64,000 bases of DNA. Origin: a virus. The stretch spans positions 38,690-102,689 of the IMG/VR virus record IMGVR_UViG_3300043463_000045, one strand, 5' to 3'. The position numbers and the translations under genes were made by a program. Positions 50,234 to 59,749 of the stretch are shown one piece after another. The stretch's first letter is position 1. Every line of letters begins with the position of its first letter. The notes below the pieces were generated by a model. It did not search any database. It was given only the letters and a program-made list of their open reading frames with translations, and was not told where the DNA came from.

Positions 50234-52975
50234 TTGTCATACGTTGATGCATATTACGATAAAAAACACGACTTGGTTCGTGTTGTTGAACGGTTAAACG
50301 GAAAGCGGGTATTCAAAGACTATCCCGCTATTAGAACATTCTATGTAAAGGACCAAAACGGCCAGCATCGTAGTATCTTTGGTGATAAAATTCGCCAAAT
50401 CCGATGCAAGACAACTAAAGATTTCCATAAAGAACTAAAGATTAACTCTGGAAAAAAGCTGTTTGAAAGCGATATCAAGCCAGAGAACCAATGCCTATCT
50501 CTAAATTACAACGGGGTAGATTCTCCCGTTCTGCATACTGCATTTTGCGACATTGAAGTTGACTTTGACAAGGAACGTGGGTTCTCGTCAACCGAAGAAG
50601 CATTTATGCCAATTACCGCCATCACAGTTTACCTTGACTGGATAGGCGAACTAATTACATTGGCCATTCCACCAAAAGGTATGTCAGATGAAGAAGCAGA
50701 ACAAATCTGCACACGGTTTGACAATACAAAGTGGTATCGCAGTGAAAAGGAAATGCTCAAAGATTTTCTATCTCTTGTAGATGATGCAGATATCATCAGC
50801 GGATGGAACTCAGAAGGTTACGATATTCCTTATACTGTCCGTAGAATTATTCAAGTTCTCGGCAAAGAATACATCAAACGTCTATGTCTATGGGATGTGC
50901 AGCCAAAAGAAAAATATGTCAAGAAGTATGGCAAAGACCAACTCACCTATGAACTGGTGGGGCGGGTTCACTTGGACTATCTTGAACTTTACCGTAAGTA
51001 TACATATCATGAAATGCACTCATACTCGTTGGATGCTATTTCAGAATATGAACTTGGGCGTAAAAAGGTTGCATATGAAGGAACACTAGACCAATTATAT
51101 AACGAAGATTTCTACAAGTTCATTGAGTATAACAGAGAAGACGTTATGCTTATTGCAGACTTAGATAAGAAACTTCGGTTTATTGACTTGGCGAATGAAA
51201 TTGCCCACGATAATACAGTTCTTATCAAAACTACAATGGGTGCGGTTGCCGTTACTGAACAGGCAATCATCAATGAAGCACATCGCCGCGATATGCATGT
51301 TCCTGACCGCAAAGCAAGAGACTGGAACGAAGAAGATGCTGACGACCCAGCGGACATGGATGACGACGAACTTGCAGAGTTTCTTGCAAAAGAAAAAGCT
51401 GCTGGTGCGTTTGTGGCGCAGCCCAAGACAGGTATTCAGCGATGGATTTCTGGTATTGACTTGAACTCTCTGTATCCATCGGTTCTACGGTCATTGAATA
51501 TGTCGCCAGAAACGATTGTTGCTCAACTTCGTCAGAACTACACCGAAGAAATGATTACTAGCCGTATTATTGAAGGTAAAAGAACTGTCGGAAAAAGTTT
51601 TGGTGCTCCACAGGCATGGGAAGATACATTCTCATCAGAAGAATTTCGTTATGTAAACGAAAGAGATAAGGTGGTTCCGTTGTTCCTTGATATGGAAGAT
51701 GGAAGTAGTTCCAATCTTACTGGGGCAGAAGTATATGATTTGATTTTCAATACTAGCGAATTGAACTGGGCGCTATCAGCAAACGGGACAGTTTTCAGAC
51801 AAGACGTTCAAGGAATTATTCCAAGTCTATTGGAAAGATGGTATAGTGAACGTAAGCAACTTCAAGCCAAGATGAAAGATGCACGTGATGCTGGAGAAGG
51901 CAAAGAAGTTGCTTTCTGGGACAAACGTCAGTTGGTGAAGAAGATCAACTTGAACTCACTGTATGGTGCTATTCTAAACCCAGGTTGCCGCTTCTATGAT
52001 AAACGGATTGGTCAATCTACTACTCTCACTGGACGTTGTATCACTCGCCATATGGGTAGCAAAACCAACGAAGTTATTGCGGGAACATATGATTACAAGG
52101 GTGATTCTATTATCTATGGCGATACCGACTCTATCTACTTCTCTATGTATCCAGTATACAAAGATAGAATTGATAGTGGAGAAATCGCTTGGAGTAAAGA
52201 GATTGTGATGGAGTTGTATGACGAAATCGCAAAACAGGTGAACGAAAGTTTCCCCGACTTTATGAAGTTATTCTTCCATGTGCCAAGGAAACAGGGCGAA
52301 ATCATCAAAGCAGGACGTGAAAACGCCGCTACAACTGGGCTATTCATCAAGAAGAAGCGATATGCTATGCTTATTTTTGATGACGATGGAAAGCGCAGGG
52401 ACATTGATGGGCTTCCTGGCAAAGTAAAAGCGATGGGCCTTGACCTAAAGCGTTCTGACACCCCAGACTACATGCAGGAGTTCTTGAAGGACGTTCTGAT
52501 GAAACTTCTAACTGACGCAGAACAGAAAGAAGTTATTGATATGATCAAGCAGTTCAAAAAAGAGTTTCGCAAGATGCCAGCTTGGCAAAAGGGAACTCCG
52601 AAACGAGTAAACAACCTAACTCATCACACAAAAGTGTTTGAGAAAACAGGAAAGTGTGCAGTAGGTCATGCTCTTGCAGCAATCAACTGGAACCGACTTC
52701 GTAGAATGAACAGTGACAACTATAGTATGGAGATCACTGATGGCATGAAAACTATCGTTTGTAAGTTGAAGTCTAATCCTATGGGGATTACAAGTATCGC
52801 GTATCCCATTGATGAGTTGAAGTTGCCAATGTGGTTTCAGGAATTACCATTTGACAACAACGAAATGGAATTTACAATTATTACTAAGAAAATAAACAAC
52901 CTGATTGGCGTTCTAAACTGGGATTTGAACGACACCAACAACTCCGAAACATTTGACAATCTATTCGAGTTCTAA
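50234..52975 (+). CDS. 43: T4-like DNA polymerase (gp43, family B)
   Basis: 913 residues (T4 gp43 898). Starts at TTG 50234, 6 nt after AAGGAG. Exonuclease motif FCDIEVDF (Asp106, Glu108); polymerase motif A DLNSLYPSV (about 410), motif B KKINLNSLYGA (about 569), motif C YGDTDSIYF (about 629). It copies the phage genome with 3'-5' proofreading. The C-terminal FDNLFEF is positioned like the T4 clamp-binding peptide and recurs at the end of the methyltransferase downstream. Confidence 0.97.
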   Translation: MSYVDAYYDKKHDLVRVVERLNGKRVFKDYPAIRTFYVKDQNGQHRSIFGDKIRQIRCKTTKDFHKELKINSGKKLFESDIKPENQCLSLNYNGVDSPVLHTAFCDIEVDFDKERGFSSTEEAFMPITAITVYLDWIGELITLAIPPKGMSDEEAEQICTRFDNTKWYRSEKEMLKDFLSLVDDADIISGWNSEGYDIPYTVRRIIQVLGKEYIKRLCLWDVQPKEKYVKKYGKDQLTYELVGRVHLDYLELYRKYTYHEMHSYSLDAISEYELGRKKVAYEGTLDQLYNEDFYKFIEYNREDVMLIADLDKKLRFIDLANEIAHDNTVLIKTTMGAVAVTEQAIINEAHRRDMHVPDRKARDWNEEDADDPADMDDDELAEFLAKEKAAGAFVAQPKTGIQRWISGIDLNSLYPSVLRSLNMSPETIVAQLRQNYTEEMITSRIIEGKRTVGKSFGAPQAWEDTFSSEEFRYVNERDKVVPLFLDMEDGSSSNLTGAEVYDLIFNTSELNWALSANGTVFRQDVQGIIPSLLERWYSERKQLQAKMKDARDAGEGKEVAFWDKRQLVKKINLNSLYGAILNPGCRFYDKRIGQSTTLTGRCITRHMGSKTNEVIAGTYDYKGDSIIYGDTDSIYFSMYPVYKDRIDSGEIAWSKEIVMELYDEIAKQVNESFPDFMKLFFHVPRKQGEIIKAGRENAATTGLFIKKKRYAMLIFDDDGKRRDIDGLPGKVKAMGLDLKRSDTPDYMQEFLKDVLMKLLTDAEQKEVIDMIKQFKKEFRKMPAWQKGTPKRVNNLTHHTKVFEKTGKCAVGHALAAINWNRLRRMNSDNYSMEITDGMKTIVCKLKSNPMGITSIAYPIDELKLPMWFQELPFDNNEMEFTIITKKINNLIGVLNWDLNDTNNSETFDNLFEF

Positions 52976-52976
52976 T

Positions 52977-54404
52977 ATGGAAAAAAACTATACATTATAT
53001 AATGGAAATTGTCTGGAAGTGCTAAAAACACTTCCAGATAATAGCGTGGACAGCATTGTAACTGACCCGCCATATGGGCTTTCTTTCATGGGAAAGAAGT
53101 GGGACTATGACGTTCCATCCCAAGAGATATGGGAAGAAGCTCTACGGGTATTGAAACCGGGTGGGTATCTACTTGCGTTTGCTGGCACTCGGACTCAACA
53201 TCGTATGGCAGTTCGTATTGAGGATGCGGGATTTGAAATCCGCGATATGATTGCATGGGTTTACGGAAGTGGATTTCCAAAGTCATTGGATATTAGTAAA
53301 GCCATTGACAAATCGGCTGGTGCAGAGCGTGAAGTTATTTCAGAGACGAAAACAAACTCTGGTGGAATGGCACACATTTCCAAGACGAATGCAGAGCACG
53401 GTTTCAGGCCAAATGCAGATACTGGTAACTCAGAAGACAAGAGTGCAAAGAATGTTATTCGTATTACCGCTCCTGCTACCGACGAAGCAAAGCAATGGGA
53501 AGGTTGGGGGACTGCGCTAAAGCCCGCATTAGAACCAATCACTGTTGCAAGAAAACCATTGGAAGAAAATACAGTTGCTGCAAATGTGTTGAAGTATGGA
53601 ACTGGTGGTATCAACATTGATGAAAGTCGCATTCCAACGAATCCAGAAGTTGATGATCCTCGTCTCGGCGGAAATGGTTCTTGGAAAACTGATGGAATGG
53701 CAGTCAATGCGTATGGAAAGTTTGAAGGAACACCAAATACATCATCACCGAAAGGAAGGTTTCCCGCCAACTTTATTCATGATGGTAGCGAGGAAGTCGT
53801 TTCTCTATTCCCAAATACAAAAGCTGGCGGTAGCGTATCAGGAAAAGAACCAAGCAAAACTGGCGATGAAAACACAAACTGCTATGGAGAATACAATCGC
53901 GTTTCGTGGGATAGTTACAATGACGATGCTTCTGCGGCACGGTTCTTTTATTGCGCCAAAACATCTAAGAAAGACCGAAATGAAGGTTTAGAAGATTTTG
54001 AAGCTAAATCCATTGGTGGTAAAGGCAATGGTATTCGCCGCATATGTTCCAAGTGCGGGGCTTCTTCTCTTGAAGCACACACTTGTCTATGCGAAGAAAA
54101 GGATTGGGTCAATCCACCAACAAAGAAAAACAATCACCCAACCGTAAAACCAACTGATTTGATGCGTTATTTGGTTCGCATGGTTACTCCAAAAGGCGGG
54201 ACTGTTCTTGACCCATTTATGGGTTCTGGTTCAACTGGCAAGGGTGCGATGTTAGAAGGTTTCAAGTTCGTTGGCATTGAACTTGATCCTGATTATATGG
54301 AGATTGCAAAGGCACGAATTGAATTTGCAAATCCAGAAGATGAAATGTTTGATGAAGTTGTAAAAACCGAAGTCAAAGAAGTTGACAACCTGTTTGAATT
54401 TTGA
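52977..54404 (+). CDS. DNA methyltransferase with polymerase-like C-terminal peptide
   Basis: 475 residues from ATG 52977. DPPY (30-33) first and the SAM motif LDPFMGSGSTG near 410 last, i.e. beta-class N4-cytosine or N6-adenine methyltransferase. Target region in between is long and holds a small zinc-like cluster CSKCG...CLC. It ends VDNLFEF, the same last six residues as DNA polymerase but with different codons, so it probably binds the sliding clamp. It may modify nascent phage DNA against restriction; target sequence unknown. Confidence 0.92.
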   Translation: MEKNYTLYNGNCLEVLKTLPDNSVDSIVTDPPYGLSFMGKKWDYDVPSQEIWEEALRVLKPGGYLLAFAGTRTQHRMAVRIEDAGFEIRDMIAWVYGSGFPKSLDISKAIDKSAGAEREVISETKTNSGGMAHISKTNAEHGFRPNADTGNSEDKSAKNVIRITAPATDEAKQWEGWGTALKPALEPITVARKPLEENTVAANVLKYGTGGINIDESRIPTNPEVDDPRLGGNGSWKTDGMAVNAYGKFEGTPNTSSPKGRFPANFIHDGSEEVVSLFPNTKAGGSVSGKEPSKTGDENTNCYGEYNRVSWDSYNDDASAARFFYCAKTSKKDRNEGLEDFEAKSIGGKGNGIRRICSKCGASSLEAHTCLCEEKDWVNPPTKKNNHPTVKPTDLMRYLVRMVTPKGGTVLDPFMGSGSTGKGAMLEGFKFVGIELDPDYMEIAKARIEFANPEDEMFDEVVKTEVKEVDNLFEF

Positions 54405-54410
54405 TATACT
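54382..54410 (+). promoter_or_regulatory. Sigma70-like promoter of the clamp gene
   Basis: TTGACA 54382-54387, 17-nt spacer, TATACT 54405-54410, within the methyltransferase 3' end. Confidence 0.7.
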
Positions 54411-54422
54411 GAGGAAATATAA

Positions 54423-55190
54423 ATGGAGCACAATATGCGTGATATTCTAAAAGACATAGTAAAACACACTCATTCACTTGGTATTATCCAAGCGGTGAAA
54501 GTCACCACAGAAGGTGACGAAACAAAGATTGACGCACTTGACGACAATCGTTCAGTGGTTCTCAAAGGCAAACTACACAACAAGGTGGATGCACTCACTG
54601 GTAAGGTTGGATTCGGGCGTCTTTCTGTCCTTCAGGGCTACCTGAACTATTCGGGCGAAGACACTGAGGGTAAGAAAGTTGACGCAGATATTGTTGTCAA
54701 CAAAGAAGAAAGAAATGGCGAAGCATCACCAGCAAGCATTTCTTTCAAAATGAACGGTGGGTTTGAATCAAACTATCGTCTCATTCGCAGTGAAGTGGTT
54801 GATGACCAAATCAAAACAGCGAACTTCAAGGGCGCGAAGTGGGACATTGAGTTTATGCCAACTCAAAAAGCTGTAACTGACCTTCGCTATTTTGATGGTG
54901 TTCTGGGTGGAAATGACTCTCTATTTACGGTCAAGAAAGTAAATGGAAATCTTATCTTCTCTATCGGTAGCAACGGAACAGACAAGGTTGACTTGCCATT
55001 TGCACTCAACGTGTCCGGTGAGTTGAAATCTGCTTGGTCATACCCATTGCGCACAGTAAACACTATTCTTCGTCTTGCCGATACCAGCAACATGACCATC
55101 AAGTTCTCCGACCAAGGGGCGATGATGATTCAAGTTGACTCTGGACTTGGCGTATACGATTACATTCTTCCCGCAAAAACAGGTAACTGA
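54423..55190 (+). CDS. 45: Sliding clamp (gp45-like)
   Basis: 255 residues (T4 gp45 228) from ATG 54423; ATG 54435 is an alternative. Two-lobed beta-rich pattern, ending MTIKFSDQGAMMIQVD...YDYILPA, typical of DNA clamps. It tethers polymerase and, in T4, activates late transcription with gp33 and gp55. Located just after polymerase and a putative clamp-binding methyltransferase. Own promoter. Confidence 0.85.
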   Translation: MEHNMRDILKDIVKHTHSLGIIQAVKVTTEGDETKIDALDDNRSVVLKGKLHNKVDALTGKVGFGRLSVLQGYLNYSGEDTEGKKVDADIVVNKEERNGEASPASISFKMNGGFESNYRLIRSEVVDDQIKTANFKGAKWDIEFMPTQKAVTDLRYFDGVLGGNDSLFTVKKVNGNLIFSIGSNGTDKVDLPFALNVSGELKSAWSYPLRTVNTILRLADTSNMTIKFSDQGAMMIQVDSGLGVYDYILPAKTGN

Positions 55191-55192
55191 TT

Positions 55193-55537
55193 GTGAATAA
55201 CGTATCTACCGATAAACATCTAATAGTATCTACATCCTATTCTGGCACGTCAGCAGATAGAAGTGTTTCAGAACACAATCAAGTTGGCGATGTCAGAATG
55301 GACCAAGGAAAGCTATTGGTGTTTAGCGGTAGTTATTGGGAAGTATATAACTCGTATACATACATGTCGTTGTCTCCAGAAACGGAACAGGTAATAGCTT
55401 GGGCCAAACGGAAGATGGAAGAAGAACAGCAGATACATCGGCTGATACAAGAATATCCAGAATTGCTAGAAGCAAAATTATACTTTGAGGCAATGGTGGC
55501 GTTGATAAAAGACCCTACAACCAAGGAGAAAGCATAA
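55193..55537 (+). CDS. Hypothetical protein
   Basis: 114 residues from GTG 55193, two bases after the clamp stop. N-terminal beta part (FSGSYWEVYNSYTY) and a helical Glu-rich C-terminus. Stop overlaps the next start by one base. Function unknown. Confidence 0.65.
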   Translation: MNNVSTDKHLIVSTSYSGTSADRSVSEHNQVGDVRMDQGKLLVFSGSYWEVYNSYTYMSLSPETEQVIAWAKRKMEEEQQIHRLIQEYPELLEAKLYFEAMVALIKDPTTKEKA

Positions 55538-55731
55538 TGACTGACCATAAGCGTGACAAAAAAATGTCCCATCTAAAAGTGCTACGAGAAAGACACAATG
55601 ATCTTGATTCTCGTATCAAAATATGCTATGATGAACGTGTTCCTGACAATAAGATTGTTCAGATGAAACAAGAGAAGTTGCATCTGAAAGAAGAAATTGA
55701 AAAACTGGAACGAGAACTACTTGTTGAGTAA
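55537..55731 (+). CDS. DUF465/YdcH-like coiled-coil protein
   Basis: 64 residues; helical hairpin with SHLKVLRERHNDLDSRI and MKQEKLHLKEEIEKLERE, the pattern of the small DUF465/YdcH family. Role unknown. Confidence 0.65.
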   Translation: MTDHKRDKKMSHLKVLRERHNDLDSRIKICYDERVPDNKIVQMKQEKLHLKEEIEKLERELLVE

Positions 55732-55733
55732 AT

Positions 55734-55934
55734 CTTATCTAATAGGAAGCCTATACAATCCTCTAAATGTATGATGTATGGTAATTCCCCCGCTATACAC
55801 TGGATGTATCGCCGTGAGCGTGTTAGATAAGTGGCGCAGTGTGCGTCTATAATGCTCTACTATTGCCAGCCCTGTCAAATAGAGTGAGAGCAATAACGAG
55901 GGTGGTTGGCTGGAATTACCCTCGTTTCCTCATA
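55734..55934 (+). ncRNA. Structured non-coding RNA, possible pseudoknot
   Basis: 212-nt gap without ORF. Pairings: CTTATCTAA (55734-55742) with TTAGATAAG (55823-55831); GGTAATTCC (55780-55788, inside that loop) with GGAATTACC (55922-55930, outside it); TATTGC with GCAATA (55861/55890); CGAGGGT with ACCCTCG (55898/55928). The last competes with the second. No known family. Confidence 0.5.
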
Positions 55935-55943
55935 GGAGATTAT

Positions 55944-56267
55944 ATGCGCAAGGCATACTTAAAAAAAAGAAAGTCGAATCAGACAATGTTTCAAAAACTA
56001 ATAACACGGCTATACAATAAATACGCCAATAATCATGTGATTGGAATTGATGCGAGTTCATTCCCACAGCCATCAAATAATGAATTGCATACTTCCCCGA
56101 AACTAAACTTTAAGATATTTGCTGCAAATGGCGGATATATATTAGAGTTCTACAAGTATGACTATAAAAAAGATGAAACTGCATCACAACTTTATGTCAT
56201 ATCAAGTTCGGAAGAATTGACAGAATCCATCACGATGATTTGTCAAAGAGAATTTTTAACTCTGTGA
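55944..56267 (+). CDS. Conserved phage protein of unknown function
   Basis: 107 residues from ATG 55944 (AGGAGA upstream; the longer frame to 55839 would run through the structured RNA). Basic N-terminus (RKAYLKKRKSNQ), then a beta-rich part. I recall similar proteins near replication genes of T4-like marine phages. Function unknown. Confidence 0.68.
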   Translation: MRKAYLKKRKSNQTMFQKLITRLYNKYANNHVIGIDASSFPQPSNNELHTSPKLNFKIFAANGGYILEFYKYDYKKDETASQLYVISSSEELTESITMICQREFLTL

Positions 56268-56278
56268 GAGCATCGTTG

Positions 56279-56452
56279 ATGAAAGAACCCAGAGTAGAAA
56301 GATTAGTGAACGAATTGAAAAATACGGTTGACCGTCTCAACCGTATTCAATCCATTTTGAACAAAACAGGAACTACATTTGTAATAAGACAAACTTCAAG
56401 GGATGCAGATTTCATCATTGAAGATATAACACAAAGGATTAACTATGAATAA
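56279..56452 (+). CDS. Hypothetical small helical protein
   Basis: 57 residues from ATG 56279 (GAGAG upstream). Basic helix-rich (VERLVNELKNTVDRLNRIQ). Overlaps metK by 8 nt, implying coupling. Confidence 0.6.
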   Translation: MKEPRVERLVNELKNTVDRLNRIQSILNKTGTTFVIRQTSRDADFIIEDITQRINYE

Positions 56453-57533
56453 CTACATCTTTACGAGTGAAAGTGTAAGCGATGGTCATCCAGATAAAGT
56501 AGCAGACCAAATTAGTGATGCACTTGTTGACGCTGGATTAAAGGTGGGCGATTCATCTACACGTGTCGCCATCGAAACTATGGTTACAACAAACTTCGTT
56601 GCATTGGCTGGTGAAGTAAAAAACTTCAACGTGTCAAACGATGAAATTAACGAAATCGTAAGAAACAAAGTAAAAGAAATCGGGTATGAGCAAGATGGGT
56701 TCAACTGGAAAAACCTTGAAATCATAAACCGTATTCACAATCAAAGCGCAGATATCGCCCTTGGAACTGATGACTTCGGTGCGGGCGACCAAGGCATTAT
56801 GTTCGGTTACGCATCCAACCATAACTCATCGTATCTTCCAGCACCCATCTACTATTCACACCAAATTCTAAAAGAACTAAAAGAACTTCGCCTACAAGGA
56901 AATGCTCTTGGTCCAGATGCAAAGTCGCAAGTAAGTGTTCAATATGAAGGTGGATTGGTCAAAAGAATTGACCAAATAGTTATCAGCACTCAACATACCG
57001 AAGGGAATGTAGAGTTGGCAAGAAACATGGCTAAACTTGCAGCCATGAGAGCATTGGGCGCAGACCTTATTGATGACAAAACCGTATGGCACTTGAACCC
57101 AACTGGTAACTTCGTTATCGGCGGTCCAGACGGTGATGCTGGTGTGACTGGGCGCAAGATTATCGTGGACACATATGGTGGATTTGCTCCACATGGTGGC
57201 GGTGCGTTTTCAGGCAAAGACCCGACAAAGGTAGACCGTTCAGCAGCATATATGGCGCGGTGGTTGGCAAAGAACGTTGTGGCAGATGACATGGCTGATT
57301 GGTGCCAAATTCAGTTGTCGTATGCAATTGGTGTAAAACAGCCAACATCCATTTATGTAAGCAGTAATGGTCACAACGCATCTATTGAAAGGTTCATTCG
57401 CAAAGAGATTGACCTATCACCAAAAGGAATTATTGATAGGTTTGATTTGTTCAACTTCACTGAATACAGCAAGAATTGTATATATGGGCATTTCGGTGAC
57501 AAAGACGTTCCTTGGGAACGCATAGGGTGGTAA
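56445..57533 (+). CDS. metK: S-adenosylmethionine synthetase
   Basis: 362 residues (E. coli MetK 384). Motifs: SVSDGHPDKVADQISDA at the start, GAGDQGIMFGYA (about 107-118), and GGGAFSGKDPTKVDRSAAY (about 246-264), the ATP and metal-binding signatures. It makes SAM from methionine and ATP. In this window it can supply the DNA methyltransferase, the 49637 methyltransferase and the FkbM enzyme. A phage metK is uncommon. Confidence 0.96.
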   Translation: MNNYIFTSESVSDGHPDKVADQISDALVDAGLKVGDSSTRVAIETMVTTNFVALAGEVKNFNVSNDEINEIVRNKVKEIGYEQDGFNWKNLEIINRIHNQSADIALGTDDFGAGDQGIMFGYASNHNSSYLPAPIYYSHQILKELKELRLQGNALGPDAKSQVSVQYEGGLVKRIDQIVISTQHTEGNVELARNMAKLAAMRALGADLIDDKTVWHLNPTGNFVIGGPDGDAGVTGRKIIVDTYGGFAPHGGGAFSGKDPTKVDRSAAYMARWLAKNVVADDMADWCQIQLSYAIGVKQPTSIYVSSNGHNASIERFIRKEIDLSPKGIIDRFDLFNFTEYSKNCIYGHFGDKDVPWERIGW

Positions 57534-57535
57534 TC

Positions 57536-58150
57536 ATGTTAGGAATATATCTAAATCCAAAGAACTGGCTACTGCCAGAACGAGAAAAGAAAATAAAACT
57601 GATTGAAGCAACGCTTTCTGGTGAAACGAAAGATAGGGCATTGGCAGATATGATGCCCAATGAAGAAGATCGCAAGTTTCGCCATCTTAATATTGACCTT
57701 CAGTATGGAAAGATTAGTCCATACGAGTTTGCAATTAAAGAAGCAGAGTTGCTAATCAAGGACGAAGATGAACTTGCACGTGCAAAGTTAAGTGCCGACC
57801 TATACCATAAAGTTATCACAAAGCAACAATATGACCATAAACTTGCTGACTTAAACAACGAGCCGTATGTTGCAGTTCTTAACATAGATTTTGATACGAA
57901 AAATCCAAGTAATGGCTATTTTGAGCTTGACTTCAATGAGCATTTCGTGGAATACTTAGCGAACAATGGCTACAACGGAATCGAACCAGAAGAAATTGTA
58001 AACGAATGGTTCAGTGACCTATGCAAGAATATCGTGCTTGAAGATATGATCGACGAAAAGGGAAACCCAAAAAGTTTCCTAACAGACAGCAAAGAAGGCC
58101 AACTGGTTCAACGTCTGAAAGTTAATGACAACTTTTCAGAATACTCATAA
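57536..58150 (+). CDS. Hypothetical protein
   Basis: 204 residues from ATG 57536, 2 nt after metK. Charged, helical first half; alpha/beta second half (YVAVLNIDFDTKNPSNGYFEL). No domain recognised. In the metK-RNase H operon. Confidence 0.65.
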   Translation: MLGIYLNPKNWLLPEREKKIKLIEATLSGETKDRALADMMPNEEDRKFRHLNIDLQYGKISPYEFAIKEAELLIKDEDELARAKLSADLYHKVITKQQYDHKLADLNNEPYVAVLNIDFDTKNPSNGYFELDFNEHFVEYLANNGYNGIEPEEIVNEWFSDLCKNIVLEDMIDEKGNPKSFLTDSKEGQLVQRLKVNDNFSEYS

Positions 58151-58159
58151 GAGGAATAT

Positions 58160-59161
58160 ATGACTACTTTTATCTTGGTTGATAGCTTCAACATGTATCA
58201 TCGTGCAAAACATGTTGCGATGAGAAATGCCGACATTGATATGAAAATTGGTATGGCATTTCACATTATGATGAATAGTGTGAAGATGTGCTATAACAAG
58301 TTCAACGCAGACCACGCAGTGTTTTGCTTGGAGGGGAAAAGCTGGCGCAAACAGTTTTATACCCCATACAAAGCACATCGCAAAGTAGCCCAAGAAGCAA
58401 AAAGCCTTCGTGAGCAAGAAGAAGATAAGATTATGTTTGAGGCATACGACAGCCTCATTCAGTTTCTTGACCAAAAAACAAACGTAACCTTGCTTCGCCA
58501 TCAAAATGCAGAAGCAGATGACATGATTGCGTTGTTCATTGAAAGCCATCCAACCGACAACCATATCATTATTTCAAGCGATAGCGACTATATGCAGTTG
58601 CTTGCCCCGAATGTAAAAATCTATGATGGTGTGCAAAATCGTATTATCACTACAGAAGGTTTCTTCAAAGATGATAAAAACATGACTCCGATTGTTGATA
58701 AAAAGACAAAGGAGAAACTGGTTGCACCCGACCCAGAATGGCTACTGTTTGAGAAATGTATTCGTGGCGATACAAGTGACAACATTTTCTCTGCATACCC
58801 AGGCGCACGTCTAAAGGGAAGCAAGAACAAGATTGGTATTCAAGAAGCGTTCTCTGACCGTGACACTGGCGGTTTCAACTGGAACAACTTTATGCTTCAA
58901 CGTTGGACTGACCATAACGGAGTTGAGCATACTGTCAAAGCAGATTACGAGCGTAACAAAACTCTTATTGATTTGACCAGTCAGCCTGAAGACCTTCGTA
59001 ATGAGTTCATCAACACAATCAACCAACTGTCCGTAGTCAAGGAAAACAAGAGTGTTGGCATTCATTTCTTGAAATGGTGTGGTGAATGGGATTTGCAAAA
59101 CCTCGCCAAAGCCCCTGATGAAATGGCGAGAATCCTAAGTAAGCCATATCCAGTTCGGTAA
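58160..59161 (+). CDS. rnh: T4 RNase H-type 5'-3' exonuclease
   Basis: 333 residues (T4 RNase H 305). FEN/PIN-family acidic motifs: ILVDSFNMYHR (about 5-15), AEADDMIALF (about 116), SSDSDYMQLL (about 134) and DTSDNI (about 196). It removes RNA primers from Okazaki fragments. End of the replication operon; terminator directly follows. Confidence 0.92.
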   Translation: MTTFILVDSFNMYHRAKHVAMRNADIDMKIGMAFHIMMNSVKMCYNKFNADHAVFCLEGKSWRKQFYTPYKAHRKVAQEAKSLREQEEDKIMFEAYDSLIQFLDQKTNVTLLRHQNAEADDMIALFIESHPTDNHIIISSDSDYMQLLAPNVKIYDGVQNRIITTEGFFKDDKNMTPIVDKKTKEKLVAPDPEWLLFEKCIRGDTSDNIFSAYPGARLKGSKNKIGIQEAFSDRDTGGFNWNNFMLQRWTDHNGVEHTVKADYERNKTLIDLTSQPEDLRNEFINTINQLSVVKENKSVGIHFLKWCGEWDLQNLAKAPDEMARILSKPYPVR

Positions 59162-59165
59162 ACTA

Positions 59166-59187
59166 AACCCGCTTCGGCGGGTTTTTT
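59166..59187 (+). terminator. Intrinsic terminator after RNase H
   Basis: AACCCGC, TTCG, GCGGGTT, TTTT; abuts the late promoter at 59188. Confidence 0.9.
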
Positions 59188-59195
59188 CATAAATA
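59188..59195 (+). promoter_or_regulatory. Late promoter for a leaderless mRNA
   Basis: CATAAATA, spacer AATGT, ATG 59201. Confidence 0.7.
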
Positions 59196-59200
59196 AATGT

Positions 59201-59389
59201 ATGAGTAAGCCCATACAAGACTTTATTACCCTAGTTCAACGATCTAATCTAAAAAAAGATAAAGATATTCGCATGTCTATAGATGATGCGAATAAACTTA
59301 ATGCTGCTATTGGAATGCTATTACTTGAACTAAAAGACTGCCATACGCCGAAAGGTCCAAGAATAATTGATGGCGGAAGGTTCAAATAA
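59201..59389 (+). CDS. Hypothetical small late protein
   Basis: 62 residues from ATG 59201, 5 nt after a late box and without ribosome-binding site, so predicted leaderless. Helical, basic first half, Gly-rich end. Function unknown. Confidence 0.65.
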   Translation: MSKPIQDFITLVQRSNLKKDKDIRMSIDDANKLNAAIGMLLLELKDCHTPKGPRIIDGGRFK

Positions 59390-59410
59390 CTGCTATTATT
59401 CCAAAAAAAT

Positions 59411-59418
59411 AATAAATA
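59411..59418 (+). promoter_or_regulatory. Late promoter
   Basis: AATAAATA; leader with AAAGGGA before ATG 59450. Confidence 0.65.
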
Positions 59419-59449
59419 CATATATAATAATGACCAAAGGGATGTAACA

Positions 59450-59749
59450 ATGGCGCGACCAAAACCAACGATAATTCTTGAGCATACAGACTCACGTTCA
59501 TATCGCAGTGAACAAGTATTACAGGCAGATGCAATATACGCTGTATTTTTCAATGGCGAACCAATAAACATTCGTAGTCTAAATTCTCTTGTGAACATTC
59601 CAGGTCCAAAATACAAAAAGGTATCTTTTTCAAACTCTGGACATGCTATAAACTTGGCACAAAGATTGAATAAGTTATTCAAGACAGATGGGTTTGAAGT
59701 CTATGTTCTCACTCAAGGAACTAAGTTGAACTTAGATGATTTTGAGTAA
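59450..59749 (+). CDS. Hypothetical late protein
   Basis: 99 residues from ATG 59450. Beta-alpha pattern (AIYAVFFNGEPINIRSL, HAINLAQRLNKLF) as in small phage proteins of unknown role. Overlaps the next gene by 14 nt. Confidence 0.65.
   Translation: MARPKPTIILEHTDSRSYRSEQVLQADAIYAVFFNGEPINIRSLNSLVNIPGPKYKKVSFSNSGHAINLAQRLNKLFKTDGFEVYVLTQGTKLNLDDFE

Noticed and set aside
55839-55943. Longer N-terminus for the gene at 55944
   Set aside because: Would run through the structured RNA and lacks a ribosome-binding site; AGGAGA precedes ATG 55944.
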